The notes beneath the pieces are model-generated. The model was given only the letters and a program-made list of their open reading frames with translations, was not told the DNA's origin and did not search any database. Position numbers and translations under genes: made by a program. A stretch of DNA of 64,000 nucleotides from Corydoras sp. C115. Lineage: Eukaryota > Chordata > Actinopteri > Siluriformes > Callichthyidae. Location of the stretch: assembly GCA_019802505.1 (NCBI GenBank), contig JAFMOC010000076.1:1657001-1721000 (forward strand), in the 5' to 3' direction. Positions 1 through 22,213 of the stretch are shown here, piece by piece. The stretch's first letter is position 1, and the number at the start of each line of letters is the position of its first letter.

Positions 1-1863
1 TTGCTAGTTGATAAGCATGTCGGAGTACTACACCCAATGAGCCTCCAGAACAGAGTGTACCTTCAGGCTCACTAAAGAGTCCTTGGATTTGCTTTTCAGT
101 GTCTCTCTGATAAGTCCTTAAAATCGATTTCTGCAGAACTCTGTGAATATTCATGTACATGAAGTTGTGGTGTATGTATATCTGTCTTTGCAAACAAAGT
201 GCTGAGAGATGCCCAGTGGAACAGAATATTTATAAGGAATAAGGAAAACACTCTCCGGGGAAATAAGAGGCCCTCTCCTATGCCCAATTTAATTAACCCT
301 TATGCCTGTTTACTCCTCTTATCTTTCATTAGCTACCTATAGGGAGGTGTTCAAATCAGTTCCACCTGCATGCTGGGCTTTCCACATCTGCTTCTATGTT
401 TTTGTGTGTCCCTGTAGCCCAGGAGAAAATACAGATAGAAGGCTCTAGAGTGGCAGGTTCTCCTCTTATAACAGGGACTTGAGTTTGAACTAAGCACTCA
501 TCCTTGTTAAATATTTTAAACATGCGTGACTATGTATATCTACATAATTGTCATGGTTTTCAGTCAGTTGTATTGTATTGTTTGATAGTTATCACTCTTC
601 ACGGCTCAACTACAATGAAATTCACTTTTGTTAAAAACAAAGAATAACTTACAGTTGTCACAGGGTGTCTGAAAAACATTTTTCCGGTGTAGATTTAGCT
701 GTCTAGATTTTGACAGTAGGTATTAATTAATGAAGCTTCTGCAGAGTGCATTTGTGTGCCGAGTGCAGGTCTGACTCAAGCCAGCCTCTCTTTAGGAAAA
801 CACTCTGTTTCTAGGATATACCTTAACCATTCATCATTTAGTCAGAGGAATTTGAAAGATGAAGAGTCAATAAAGTGGCGAGTGGATATGATAGAAATGA
901 GCTGTGCTGTTAAGAGATATTCTTGGCAGTATCTGATGAAAGGACAAGCCTGTGAACACAGCAGAGAAGATGGAGATTAAAGATTAACAAAAACAGGCTT
1001 TTTGTTATTCTGACTGTCTAGTATACCTCTGTCTCTACCAGAACCCTTTACAGCCTGTCAGCCTGCTCCAACTTGACCTCTGTCGACATGATGGATGGTG
1101 TTTACCCCTTCTGCTCCTTCTCCTTTACTCCTCATTTTCTAGTCCACCTTTTGTCATCTTTTTTTTTCCTTTGGTGCCACTTCTGTACTGTCCTTTTGTG
1201 TTAGCGTTTTTCTGAAGTTGAATAAATTGTGAGAGATGAGTAATGGGCTAAAGCAACACCTCTCAGTAACTCCATGCTGTGCTCAACCCTTGACTGTAAT
1301 TAACAACTAAAGTCATTAACTGACCGGAGAGCTCTCAGTTGGAATCAAATCTCCTAATAAAGGGTCCAGCAATCTGTCAAGTCCCACAGTCTTGATGCTG
1401 TTGAACTCACCTAAGGAAATTGAGTTGTCACTGTTGGTGCTCTACCTACAAAAATGCTAAATCGCGTTACTGCAGCTACAACATAGGTTAAGTGATATGA
1501 CTTTGTGCGTTTGAAGATTAAATACCTTAATGGTGGATTTATTCATCTTAGGATTTTTTGCACACAGATTTATTTTTGTACTATCAGATTTAGTAAAGTG
1601 GTAAAAAATTATTCAATGTAAACATGATTGATTTAACTTAATTGCAGTATATTTAAACAATATACTAAGTTCAATAAGTAATAATAAAAATACTGAGACA
1701 TTTGGTAATTTTAAGAAACAACTCAAAACACAGAGGCACTTGCTATGCTTTTTAAAAGTATAGGGTAAAGCTAGAAGTGGAAGCCAGATTGGATAATGAT
1801 CAGGTTGATAATTCTACAGTGTTGCAGGTTCCTCCTTAACTACGGACTTGTGCTGTTCTCTCA

Positions 1864-1912
1864 TTTGTAAGTCACGTTGGATAAAAGCTCCTCCTAAATG
1901 TAAATGTTATTA
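1864..1912 (+). repeat. Teleost SINE/LINE 3' tail fragment
   Basis: The bases resemble the widespread fish retroposon tail of the type gtcgctttggataaaagc followed by a tctgctaaatg-like end. The same tail recurs at 45094-45164. The 5' part of the element is not recognisable. Family naming is from memory of teleost repeats and was not searched. Confidence 0.6.
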
Positions 1913-2478
1913 CCATTTTTATGCATTTCATGTTTTTGAATCAAGTCACTAATTTTTAATAGTCTCCTTACAAGTTTGGAGATTTTTAGGATCAGTATGC
2001 TCTTAGAAGACCTGTTAAAAACTGGAGATAAACCTAGATTTTAGGATGAAATGCTCCCCCACTGTCACCACTGGAAATACATGGCTCCACAGTCAGCAGA
2101 GCAGAGTCTTATCAAGACTTCAAAGGGGACAGGCACTGCATTGCAGTGATAAACAAGGCCCAGCAATGCTTGTTTTGCCTGCCTCAACTCAAAAGCATTG
2201 CTGGTCCAATTCTACACTGCACTGATGTATACGCACATTATTACATTCAGAGCAACATGTGTAATGCTATTAACTGTCATAACAGTCCTGATTTAAAACA
2301 TTTTATTTGTCGTAGTCAGTCCACATATATAGGTTGGACACCATAGATGCCATATACCATATATATATGGACTTTGTAGTTTTACAATTATAGACTGTAG
2401 TATATTTGTTTTTTTTTCTTTTTTTTTTATTTTTGGTTAGTCCCCTGTTGGTTCTTTGCTCTCTGGTTAGGAGCATTA

Positions 2479-2935
2479 CAGAACAGGTATAATTTGGGTG
2501 GTGTGGTGTTTGTCAATTCTGCAGTGACACTGATGCGGTGAGGGGGTTTTAGTGCAGCAGTGCTGCTGGTGTTTCATTTAAACACCTCAGTGACACTGCT
2601 GGGATAGGAATAATGCACAAACCAAATAATACCTGCTCTGTGGTCGTACTATTGGGGGCCTGACCATTAGAGAACAGAGTAAAGGAGACTAACACAGTAT
2701 GTACTGTAGTACACAGACAGTCTGTAGTTGTAGAACTAAAAACATAGAAATCCATCTTTAAAGTAATTGGAACTTATAAAATAGACAATAAGTTGAACAA
2801 AAAGGAGGCGTGCCTAAAATTTGGACTGTTACTGTATGCTTTAAATTGTTGCAATATACAAATTATGCGCTATTAATTTTATTCATGTACCTTATTACCC
2901 AAATACTTTTTTTTTATCCATACCCATCTTGCATT
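2479..2935 (+). repeat. Interspersed repeat, copy 1 (unclassified, probably non-autonomous DNA element)
   Basis: This begins acagaacaggtataatttgg and contains the inverted-looking pair cagtgacactg / cagtgacactgctg. A second copy with the same order of blocks lies at 17074-17425. The 3' half from about 2700 is repeated again at 4617-4836 in the same gene. Blocks shared by all three include 'tgtagaacta' and the aaaaggag(gcg)tct region. No transposase is encoded. Family identity is not established. Confidence 0.65.
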
Positions 2936-3308
2936 TGGACTTTTTGTCCATTCATTTTATTTCACATTGATTTTTTGTGAAAATAAAGAGTTGCTTATAC
3001 AACTAAGACTTGGTACATAATATCTTTAAGGATGTTTTGAGATTTTTGCTTCAGTATTTCTTAAGTCTTTCTCTGTGACGCCCTCTAATTTCTACAATGT
3101 ACAAGTCTATCTCCACCATTCTTCACAGTCGATGTGGTGTACTTTAACTAAAACATTTAAACAGCTCAGAGATTGAGACAAAAAGCATTGAGTAGAAGAA
3201 TAAAACTAAATGGAGAGTCGTCCTTTAAAACGGCTTTCTGCTGTTTCTGCTCTCTGCCATTTACTCATTATGGTTTTTAATGGAATGTTTATTCTGTCTC
3301 TTTGCTAG

Positions 3309-13889
<10,581 letters not shown>

Positions 13890-15680
13890 TGATGGAGGTG
13901 ATGCCGTATTTTCTCATTGCTCCTCACTTTCTGTAGAAGCCTCCTCAACCGAAAAACTGCAACCTTCCTGAATCTGGAAGTTTGAAAAGCCTTTTCCACT
14001 CGAGCACCTCCTTGACTGGACTCTGGGTTTTTACTGCCAATCAGAGGGGACCAGGACATTCCCTGAGACTCTGCTCATCCTTATCTCTACATTTTTCAGA
14101 ATCCACATTGTGTTCATGGCAATATTGTGGATGGAATACCACAGCTCCATGAACAACGTGGCATCATTGTTGTGTGACACGTTAAGAAACAAACATATGA
14201 AAGGTGCATTCCATCTGTGAATAAAGGATTTTACAGGACCTGATCTCTATTGGGTAGTGGTTGCTAATAACATGTATTTGCTGCAGTAAAATGAACTGCT
14301 CCCTATTTGACTCTCATGACGGTGTAAACTCATGATCCTGGAGCTAGAGGAGGCTGCAGCTGGTTAAAGTAAAAAAATCTCCTGCTCTCTCCTGAAGGGA
14401 ATATATAGGCCAGAGGCACCCTGAGATTTTGGCGGCTACTCTCTTACATGCTTAAAGTACGAGTGTAAGTGCGGGCGCGTATGTGTGTGTGTGTGCATTG
14501 TTAGTCCGCTCTCAGTCTCCATCACACTTGTACAATTTCTGGTCCAAATCTGAAATCTGATCAATTCTCGATTTGTAATTATAAGTTGATCAAATTTACC
14601 AAGAATAGATATTTGTTTGCTGATATTAGTCATACGCTGTTTCCAGGATTAGACATGCACATTGCTTGAGTCTTTTTTCTAAAAAATGAAAATGTTTTAT
14701 CCTCCTTTATATTCACTACCTTTTCAATTGACTTGGACATGCTCTCTGTTTGTTGTCAGCTGCTCAGCTTCTTGAAAGTAAGAGGTTGTTTGTTCTGGTT
14801 CCAGTCGCACCACTCTGTGGTCAGACCTACCACATTAGTATTGGTTTTGCCAGACCACATGTTCATAAAGTTTATTTGTATTACTGTCCAGGAGAAAGAA
14901 TGGCCATCTATTTTGTTCTTATAATGACTTTTTGTTGTTTTTCATTTTGTTTTTCACAGTATAATTTTGTTGAAATGTTTTCAACATTTTATTTTGTTGA
15001 AATGTTTTTAACAGTTTATCATGGGTAACTTTTAAAGTTTTTATTAATTACTATGTCTGATTTTTGCAAATGCATTTTTGAACTGCACAGAGATTATTCT
15101 GACTGAAAGTTTTTTTTTTGTCGTTATATGACTGGAGTCACAGGTTTCATTAAATTTAGAGCATTTTGAATTGCTTTTCCATTCCAATCTGTAAATCAGA
15201 ATACTTTAAAATAGATTCAAGCAGTTCAACAGGCTCTTGTCTCAAAAATGTTTTACATTTACATATGTATACAATGACCTTTAGTGCCCATTGCTAGGTC
15301 TCTCCAAGTAGGGAAAATGAAGTGTTTACAATGCAGATCAATAGTTGACCTGGCTATTGATGGATATTTCATTTTTTAGTACCCTTTATAAATAGATATA
15401 TACTTTTTTTTTTTTTTTTTTTTTTAACCAGAATTGGTTTTAGGTGACAGGATCAGCAGCTCAGTAATACCCCATAGGTTTAACATGCTCCTTCCACCTT
15501 ATGTGAAAAAAGTAACACTTTGTTATATTCTCTTCTTTTGGTGGTCCAGGTCATTGTGAGCACTGTAAGTTGCTGTGAGGATTTTGAGAGCTGTGTTCTG
15601 TATTTGTATTTTTATTGAACAAAAAGTACTGTAAATATGTTTAAAATGTGCTACAAATAAAGATATTATAAAAGTAAAAT
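13890..15680 (+). other. MAN1A2: MAN1A2 3'UTR (predicted)
   Basis: Sequence after the stop with no splice or coding signal. Candidate AATAAA signals lie at 14220-14225 and 15656-15661; the second is followed by AT-rich DNA and gives a 1.8-kb UTR. The extent is inferred from signals only and both ends may be used. Confidence 0.5.
15656..15661 (+). promoter_or_regulatory. MAN1A2: Candidate poly(A) signal AATAAA for MAN1A2
   Basis: AATAAA inside 'ctacaaataaag', on the sense strand 1.77 kb after the stop. An earlier AATAAA at 14220 is an alternative. Confidence 0.45.
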
Positions 15681-16543
15681 GAATATAATGAAACATTTAC
15701 AGTGTTGATCTTGCTGTTGTAAATATGAAATTATATCATTACTGGGCAAATGCCATTTATATACATATTATAATAAATTATTTACACTAAGGAAACACAG
15801 AGTAAAAATATGAACAATTTGACGGGGGTCGGCTTGTAATCAAAGTATATTTAGTCTGGAGAACTCTTTTTACCAATAAAATGGAGCTTTTATGTAATAA
15901 GAAAAAAAAAATACAGAACAGAATTTGAAGCCATACTTCTATGAAATTTTGCCAGATCTTGTCTGCACTGTATTGTACTAGGGTCCTCCTGGAGGCATGT
16001 TGTATTTTTTCAAGATGTACACACGCAGCTAAAATGAAAAAGGCATTTTTTTTGTTTGATGATGACTATCATGATGGAACTTTTAGTTTAGTGAAAATTG
16101 TTTATCTGGACATGTGTTTTAAAACATTGATACAAGATCCATTAACAACCTTTAGTCTGATGAAAGAGGTTGCCTCTTCACTATGTATTTCATGGCATTG
16201 ATGTTGCCTTAAACAAATTTAGGTTACCTGGACCATTAGAGGTCAAACAGCTCCATGACATCACATGCTCAACATTGGACCGGAGGTTCTTTGGTACTTA
16301 CTTGCATTTTATGCACAGCCTACCTTGATTTTTTTTGTTGCCAAAAGGTCAGTTCTGGTTTATCTGTAGAATATAGATCCACTAAATTTAAGCACTTATG
16401 TTTGTGATCTAGAAGATGGGAAAGATTTAATTATAGTAAGTTCATTATACTGTAGTACAGGTTGATGGAATGTTAATTAATGCTCTTAGTTTAGTGTAGG
16501 TTGGTCCAAATCCATTACCTTATTTTAATTGTATTCTTTTTTC

Positions 16544-16740
16544 AAAACAACTAGGGCGGCACAGTGGTATTCTCGGTTCGAATCCCAATCTGGGTGGAGT
16601 TTCCATGTTCTCCACGTGTCCGCGTGGGTTTCCTCCGGGTTCTCCGGTTTCCTCCCACAATCCAAAAACATGGATCAAGTCAATTGAATTCTTCAACTTG
16701 CCCCATGTAGAGATAATGTACGGATGGACAAAACAACTAG
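16544..16740 (+). repeat. Internally deleted SINE with perfect 11-bp target duplication
   Basis: The SINE body spans 16555-16729, flanked on both sides by aaaacaactag (16544-16554 and 16730-16740). It begins ggcggcacagtgg but jumps to ttctcggttcgaatcc, so the A-box half of the tRNA head is missing. It also jumps from ccccatgtag to agataatgtac, so the middle-to-3' body is missing. The family is the same as the SINE at 7038. Confidence 0.88.
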
Positions 16741-17073
16741 GACACTGTTACTTTGTGACCCCTTGTAAAATCTTATGTAATTGATTGATTGACTTTGTGA
16801 TTGGTCAGGATAATATACACTAAACATGGAGAAACCTGATTCAGTTATAATATTATAACATGCTATAAAGAGTTAAATGACGTGCCAATAAATGTGGCAC
16901 GTCATCTTGTTAAGATTTTTTTAATACAGTTTTGCTACAACTTCTTGCTCCATTGTCTATTTCATCCACTAACCATATAGATTAACTTTGTAGTTTTTTT
17001 TTTTTTTTAAGTAAAGTTAAGTAAGTATTTATTTATTTTTGTTCTCAAAAATTCATTATCTGTTCTCAACCAT

Positions 17074-17425
17074 CACAGAACAGGTATAATTTGGGTGGTG
17101 TATAGTTTATCATCAGTTCTGCAGTGACACTGATATTGTGAGGGTTTTTTGTGCAGCGGTGCTGCTGTATTTTCATTGAAACACCTCGGTGACACTTCTA
17201 GGATAGGAATAATGCACCAACTAAATATTACCTGCTCTGGTATTATTGCTTAGAGAACAGAGTAAAGAGGACAAACACAGTATGTACTGTAGTACACAAA
17301 CAGATGGAATACAGTCTTATTGTAGAACTACAAAATCCATTTTTATGGTAAGTGGAACTCGTACAATAGACAATAAACAGCAAAAAAAAAAGGAGCGTCT
17401 AAATTTGTGACTGATGCTGTATAAC
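17074..17425 (+). repeat. Interspersed repeat, copy 2
   Basis: Collinear with 2479-2815: acagaacaggtataatttgg, cagtgacactg, taggaataatgcac, tagagaacagagtaaag and acacagtatgtactgtagta occur in the same order. It is more diverged and carries its own small gaps. It lies in the MAN1A2-TENT5C intergenic region. Confidence 0.7.
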
Positions 17426-18369
17426 AAGTATGTTTGATGAAATGTTGATATAAACGTTGTAAATTATTTAATCTTAAACAGATAAGATTCAACATTTTTA
17501 TTTTTTTAATCATTTGTACAGACTTTCACCACGCGTGCCAGTAATTGAGAGGAGAATGCAGGTACATGCTATATATTACATTTGAGCTGATGGTGTACTT
17601 TGTGTTTGCAGTTGTTTACACTATATTAACAAGAACGTACCACCCTTGACTTTCAGAACTGTTTTAATTTTACTTGAAATCCTGTTATACACATCTTAAG
17701 TGGCTTGTGGTTGGATCCTGGAACATTCTTCAAGAACAAAGTCTTCCATTTCTGTGAGTTATGAGGGTGGCTGTGATCTTGGCAGTTTACTTTAAGACAC
17801 CTCCCATAAAAAAATCAGTGTTAAAATCTACAGAGTTGGAAGTGAATTGAAGGTATTTTATTCAGTATTTTATTATCTTTTTCCAACATTTGTAGAAATT
17901 TATCAGCTCAGGTAAACCTGGCTTTTTAAATCGATCTCATATTTGTTGTAGTACTGTGCTCATTTCTTTTCAAGATGTAGATATTCCAATTATTAATTAC
18001 TTTAACTATATCATCAATGGAAAAATTTAAATCAGACTCAATGGATAGTAAATTACAGCATAACAATTATGAACCTACATTCAAGTTTTCTTTTGTTACT
18101 ATAAAATGGCATCACCTTAAATTGCTCAAATTCTTTGTGAACTATATTTGAACTCAGTATTAGCTGTGGTGAAAGTTGTCAACATCTTAAACATACAATG
18201 AAGTCTTATACTCTAATATTTTTATTCATGTGAACCTGTGATTTCCCATGTTCTTAATAAAGAATTTAAATACTAAGACATTGAAATTGATGTCTATAAT
18301 TTTCTTAACAAAAAATATTAAGACAGAGGCTAACTTGAAGTTTCACAATTAGCGGTTTAACTGATAACA

Positions 18370-18960
18370 GGTGAAGTCATCAAGATTGTGTACGAAAGAG
18401 TCATCCACCAAAGGCTTAGTCTTTGCAAGCAGAAACGGTTGTGGTTTACGACTTTGTGCCAAACATTTGTGAGCAAGTTTTCGGTCGGTTCAAAAACGTG
18501 TTCCTCAGTGCATTACTGCAAAGAATTAAGGTCTGCTTTTGTATTCATAATGAGAATATTTGTTTAAAAAAGAAAAACTGTGAAAATTAGGCCAAGGGTG
18601 AAAATCTGGGTGACCACTGAGCCTCAGGTGCTATTGTCATTTTTACTGCTGCATGAAGAGATACAAACTGAATTATGCAAGCGTCCATGTTTGTTTTGTG
18701 GATTCTACATGACAAATATGATCTGCACTTATGTGAAGATACAGCTGATGTAAAGGATTACATGTTGATGTTTTTGAAGTGGTGTTGTCCTTAAGCTCTA
18801 CTGTCTCCATGTCTATCTCAACATGACAATGCCAGGCCTTATTTTGCACAAACAACAACAGCATGCCTTGACTGATTTGCCAAAAGTACAGCTTTTGTCT
18901 TCTATCGAAAACATGTGGTGCACCATGAGGAGAAGAATCAGATAAAGATGATCACTGTTG
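18370..18960 (+). mobile_element. Decayed Tc1/mariner-type transposon relic (tentative)
   Basis: Fragments resemble a transposase: a helix-turn-helix-like stretch around 18460-18535, and near 18820-18850 'aacatgacaatgccaggcct', which reads like the HDNARPH second-Asp motif of mariner enzymes. Frames are broken throughout and no inverted repeats were recognised. The assignment rests on these short resemblances. Confidence 0.45.
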
Positions 18961-19226
18961 AGCAGCTTAAATCTTGTATTAATAATAAGCAAAAAAAGTT
19001 AAAATTGAAAGTTTTTAAATCTAAAAGTTAATTTGCTCTATTCCAAAATTTTAAAAGTATAATACAAATGTAAAAAGCGATGTTATCTGGTGGTAAACTT
19101 GTTGTAATAATCAATTCCTAATTTTATTTATAGCTCAAAAATATAATTGGAAGTGACAACACTGAAAACCTTTACTGTCCGTTAAAAAAAAAAATTCAAT
19201 TGAATACATAATTTCACATAATGTTT

Positions 19227-19556
19227 CTGTGTAAACATCCATCCATCCATTATCTTCCGCTTTATCCTGTACTAGATTCGCGGGGGTGTTCCCTATGCCC
19301 ATCCAGGGGAGAACGTTTCGGGCGCTGGGCAGATACACCCAGGACAGGGCGCCAATCTATCGCTGGGCACACACTCACTTACACAGACACACTCTATATG
19401 GGGCAATTTGGAGAATTCAATTAACTTGATCCATGTTTTTGGACTGTGGGAGGAAACCCACGTGGAAACATGGAATCTCCACCCAGATTGGGATTAGAAC
19501 CGGGAAACCCTACTGCTGAGAGGCGAACATGCTAACCACTAAGCCACCTGTGTAAA
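19227..19556 (-). repeat. DANA/mermaid-like SINE, antisense, with 9-bp target duplication
   Basis: The body spans 19236-19547 on the minus strand, with the catccatccatccatt tail at the left and the tRNA-like head (gctaaccactaagccacc) at the right. Both sides carry ctgtgtaaa (19227-19235, 19548-19556). Part of the conserved 'gagaacccggagg' block is deleted. Confidence 0.88.
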
Positions 19557-19829
19557 TATTTTCTCTGAAAAATTATTCTTGTACAATCTTGTACAATAAA
19601 ATGCTTAATTACCATGGCATGCTCAAGACAGCCTGTTTCTTGTTCTATGAATGCTACAACAATTTGTTTATGTTCAATAGTTAACCTTTTGCATAAATTC
19701 TGTGTGATGACTTGCATTGTAGTATTGTGCTTTAACATAAAATGTAGCTATTTAAAGATGATAAAATGTGACCATGAAGGGATACACGTGGTTAGCAACT
19801 GTACTCTGATTGACTGATCGACTGGTATT

Positions 19830-20240
19830 AACACGCCTAAAATGTACCAACAAAACATTTCACACATCAAAACACCACATTTTCTAGCCTGGTCTGTTGA
19901 CACATGGCAGGTGGGGGATCCATTAATTCACTCTGCTGATGCCAAATTCCAGACCCTGCCATCTGTTTGCCACAGTAAACCAGCTTCATTAGACTAGGCT
20001 GCATTTTATAGTCTTAAAATGTTCAGTTTTGGTAAGACTGTGATTAGTGCAGGCCCAACTTTTTGTTCTTGACTCAAGAATATATCAAGCATGGCCTTTG
20101 CACCTGTAGCCCATCTACCTCATGGTTTAATATGTTTATTCATATGTTCATTGTGACCTTAACATATTTAATCCCTGTGCTCAAATGCCATGAATGATTA
20201 TCACACAAGTTGCACATGAACAATATAAACAGAAGTATAG
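19830..20240 (-). mobile_element. Old relic of the same Tc1-like family as the 5126 element
   Basis: Scattered stretches match the element at 5126-6268 in the same order: acaccacat-type, gccaaattc..gaccctgccatc, ttcattagactaggctgca and 'ctgtagcccatctacctca'. Similarity is heavily eroded, there are no ends, and the gaps are large. The transposase frame is unrecoverable. This older copy shows that the family has been present for a long time. Confidence 0.6.
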
Positions 20241-20279
20241 AAACAATCCTCTTTATCATTTAATTCAGATGTTTTATTC

Positions 20280-20700
20280 AGTCCCATTGCCAATAGTGTA
20301 TAGAAGCATTGTATGCTAAATGTGTGGGAAAGCCCTTTTCTGTTGCAGTGCCCCAGTGCACAAACCATGGTTTAAAAATGCATGTTTGGATGAGTTTAAA
20401 GTGAAAGAACTTGTCTGGCTCACACAGAGCACCGGTCACAGCCCCATTAGATACCTGTGGGCTCAACTGGAATAGAGATTGCAAGTCAAATTCTCTCTCA
20501 TGCAACATACGTTTTGAATTTTTAAAAAATGTGAAAAATGTTCCACAAAACCATTCCAAATTATTATAGAAAGTCTTTACACAGATAGGAAACTTTTATA
20601 GCTGCAGTGAGGGAGGGGACCAATTTAGAATGAAATGTCACATAAGTGCATGTAGGTGTAGTGTGTAGGTGTCTCTTTAACATGTATTACAATATGGTCC
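20280..20700 (+). mobile_element. Second-family Tc1-like relic, 3' end only
   Basis: Resembles the last part of a common fish Tc1 element: 'gtttaaagtgaaagaacttg' then a broken equivalent of the catalytic-Glu region, then 'ttatagctgcagtgaggg' and a terminal gcatgtaggtgtagtg block. A related fragment occurs at 56755-57088. The coding frame is destroyed. Confidence 0.5.
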
Positions 20701-20920
20701 ACAAAGGAATTGTACAGGGGGTTGTGTTAAACTGAATAAAAGTTATTTAAAAGTTAATAAAAGTTTGGGGATCAAGATCTTTTTTATCTGCAGTTGTTAT
20801 ATTAGACCAGAATGTGGCCCTTAAACTTAGCTTATTTATTTGATGCAGTAAAGATAGACACATTTAGATCACTTTTTAGAGTCATCATTACAATTTAGCT
20901 TATTTGTCCTTGAGAAATTA

Positions 20921-22212
20921 CAGTCATGGCCAAAAGTTGAGAATGATACAAATATTATTTTTACAAAGTCTACTGCTTAGGTTTTTATAATGGCAATTTA
21001 TATAATGGCATATACTCCAGAATGTTATAAAGAGTGATCATCTTAACAGCAATTAATTGCAAAGTCAATATTTGCCTAGAAAATGAACTTTATCCCCAAA
21101 ACACATTTCAACTTCATTGCAGCCCTGCCTTAAAAGGACCAGCTAACATCATCAAGAACTTCAAGGAGAGAGGTTCCATTGTTGCCAAAAAGGCTCCAGG
21201 GCACCCAAGAAAGACCAGCAAGCACCAGGACCATCTCTTAAAAGTGTTTCAGCTGCGGGATCGGGCTACCAGCAGTGCAGAGCTTGCCCAGGAATGGCAG
21301 CAGGCAGGTGTGAGTGAGGCGGAGACTCTTGGAGCAAGGCCTGGTCTCAAGGAGGGCAGCAAAGAAGCCACTTCTCTCCGGAAAAAACATCAGGGACAGA
21401 CTGATATTCTGCAAAAGGTACAGGGAGTGGACTGCTGAGGACTGGGGTAAAGTCATTTTCTCTGATGAATCCCCTTTCCGATTGTTTGGGACATCTGGAA
21501 AACAGCTTATTCGGAGAAGATGAGGTGAGCGCTACCACCAGTCTTGTCTCATGCCAACTGTAAAGCATCCTGAAACCATTCATGTGTGGGGTTGCTCCGC
21601 AGCCAAGGGAATCGGCTCTCTCACAGTCTTGCCTAAAAACACAGCCATTAATAAAGAATGATACCAGAATGTCCTCCGAGAGTATCTTCTCCCAACCATC
21701 CAAGAGCAGTTTGGTGATCAACAATGCCTTTTCCAGCATGATGGAGCACCTTGCCATAAAGCAAAGGTGATAACTACATGGCTCAGGGAACAAAACATAG
21801 AGATTTTGGGTCCATGGCCTGGAAACTCCCCAGATCTTAATCCCATTGAAAACTTGTGGTCAATCATCAAGAGACGGGTGGACAAACAAAAACCTACACA
21901 TTCTGACAAAATGCAAGCATTGATTGTGCAAGAATGGACTGCTATCAGTCAGCATTTGGTCCAGAAGTTGATTGAGAGCATGCCAGGGAGAATTTCAGAG
22001 GTCCTGAAGAAGAAGGGTCAACACTGCAAATATTGACTTGCTGCATTAACTCATTCTAACTGTCAATAAAAGCTTTTGTTACTCATAATATGATTGCAGT
22101 TATATTTCTGTATGTGATAAAAACATCTGACAAACACACATAAAAACCAGAGGGCAGCAGATCATGTGAAAATATAATATTTGTGTCATTCTCAAAACTT
22201 TTGGCCATGACT
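20921..22212 (+). mobile_element. Tc1-like DNA transposon with inverted repeats
   Basis: About 1.29 kb. The left end cagtcatggccaaaagttga and the right end (reverse complement agtcatggccaaaagttttg) form inverted repeats that also share the inner gagaatga..caaatatta part. TA dinucleotides flank both ends, as expected for Tc1 insertion. The plus strand carries a transposase that is much less eroded than the other copies here. It lies in the MAN1A2-TENT5C intergenic region. Confidence 0.92.
21100..22036 (+). pseudogene. Tc1-like transposase with frameshifts and stops
   Basis: Recognisable parts in order are FKERGSIVAKKAPGHPRKTS (DNA-binding region), WTAEDWGKVIFSDESPFRLF (first Asp), VLPKNTAINK, FQHDGAPCHKA (second Asp), GNSPDLNPIENLWSIIKRRV (Glu) and an end at KKKGQHCKY-stop. 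The N-terminal helix-turn-helix is incomplete, a frame change occurs near 21310-21340, and there is a stop after GKQLIRRR near 21520. It is therefore inactive, although the 21767-22036 part reads through cleanly. Confidence 0.9.
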
Positions 22213-22213
22213 A

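Larger units (their letters stand above)
1..3308 (+). other. MAN1A2: MAN1A2 intron (partial, 5' end outside window)
   Basis: No coding exon was found here. The stretch ends in a polypyrimidine tract and AG acceptor (cttttgctag-type) at 3308 that opens the first MAN1A2 exon. It holds a SINE-tail fragment near 1864-1912 and an interspersed repeat at 2479-2935. Short ORFs are not conserved-looking. The preceding MAN1A2 exons, encoding the cytosolic tail, membrane anchor, stem and the first half of the catalytic domain, must lie before base 1. Confidence 0.7.

Noticed and set aside
14935..15012. Small direct repeat of gttgaaatgttt in the MAN1A2 3'UTR
   Set aside because: Short and low complexity; no sign of function.
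21347..21793. 148-aa ORF on the minus strand
   Set aside because: Antisense of the Tc1-like transposase at 20921-22212; no independent similarity.
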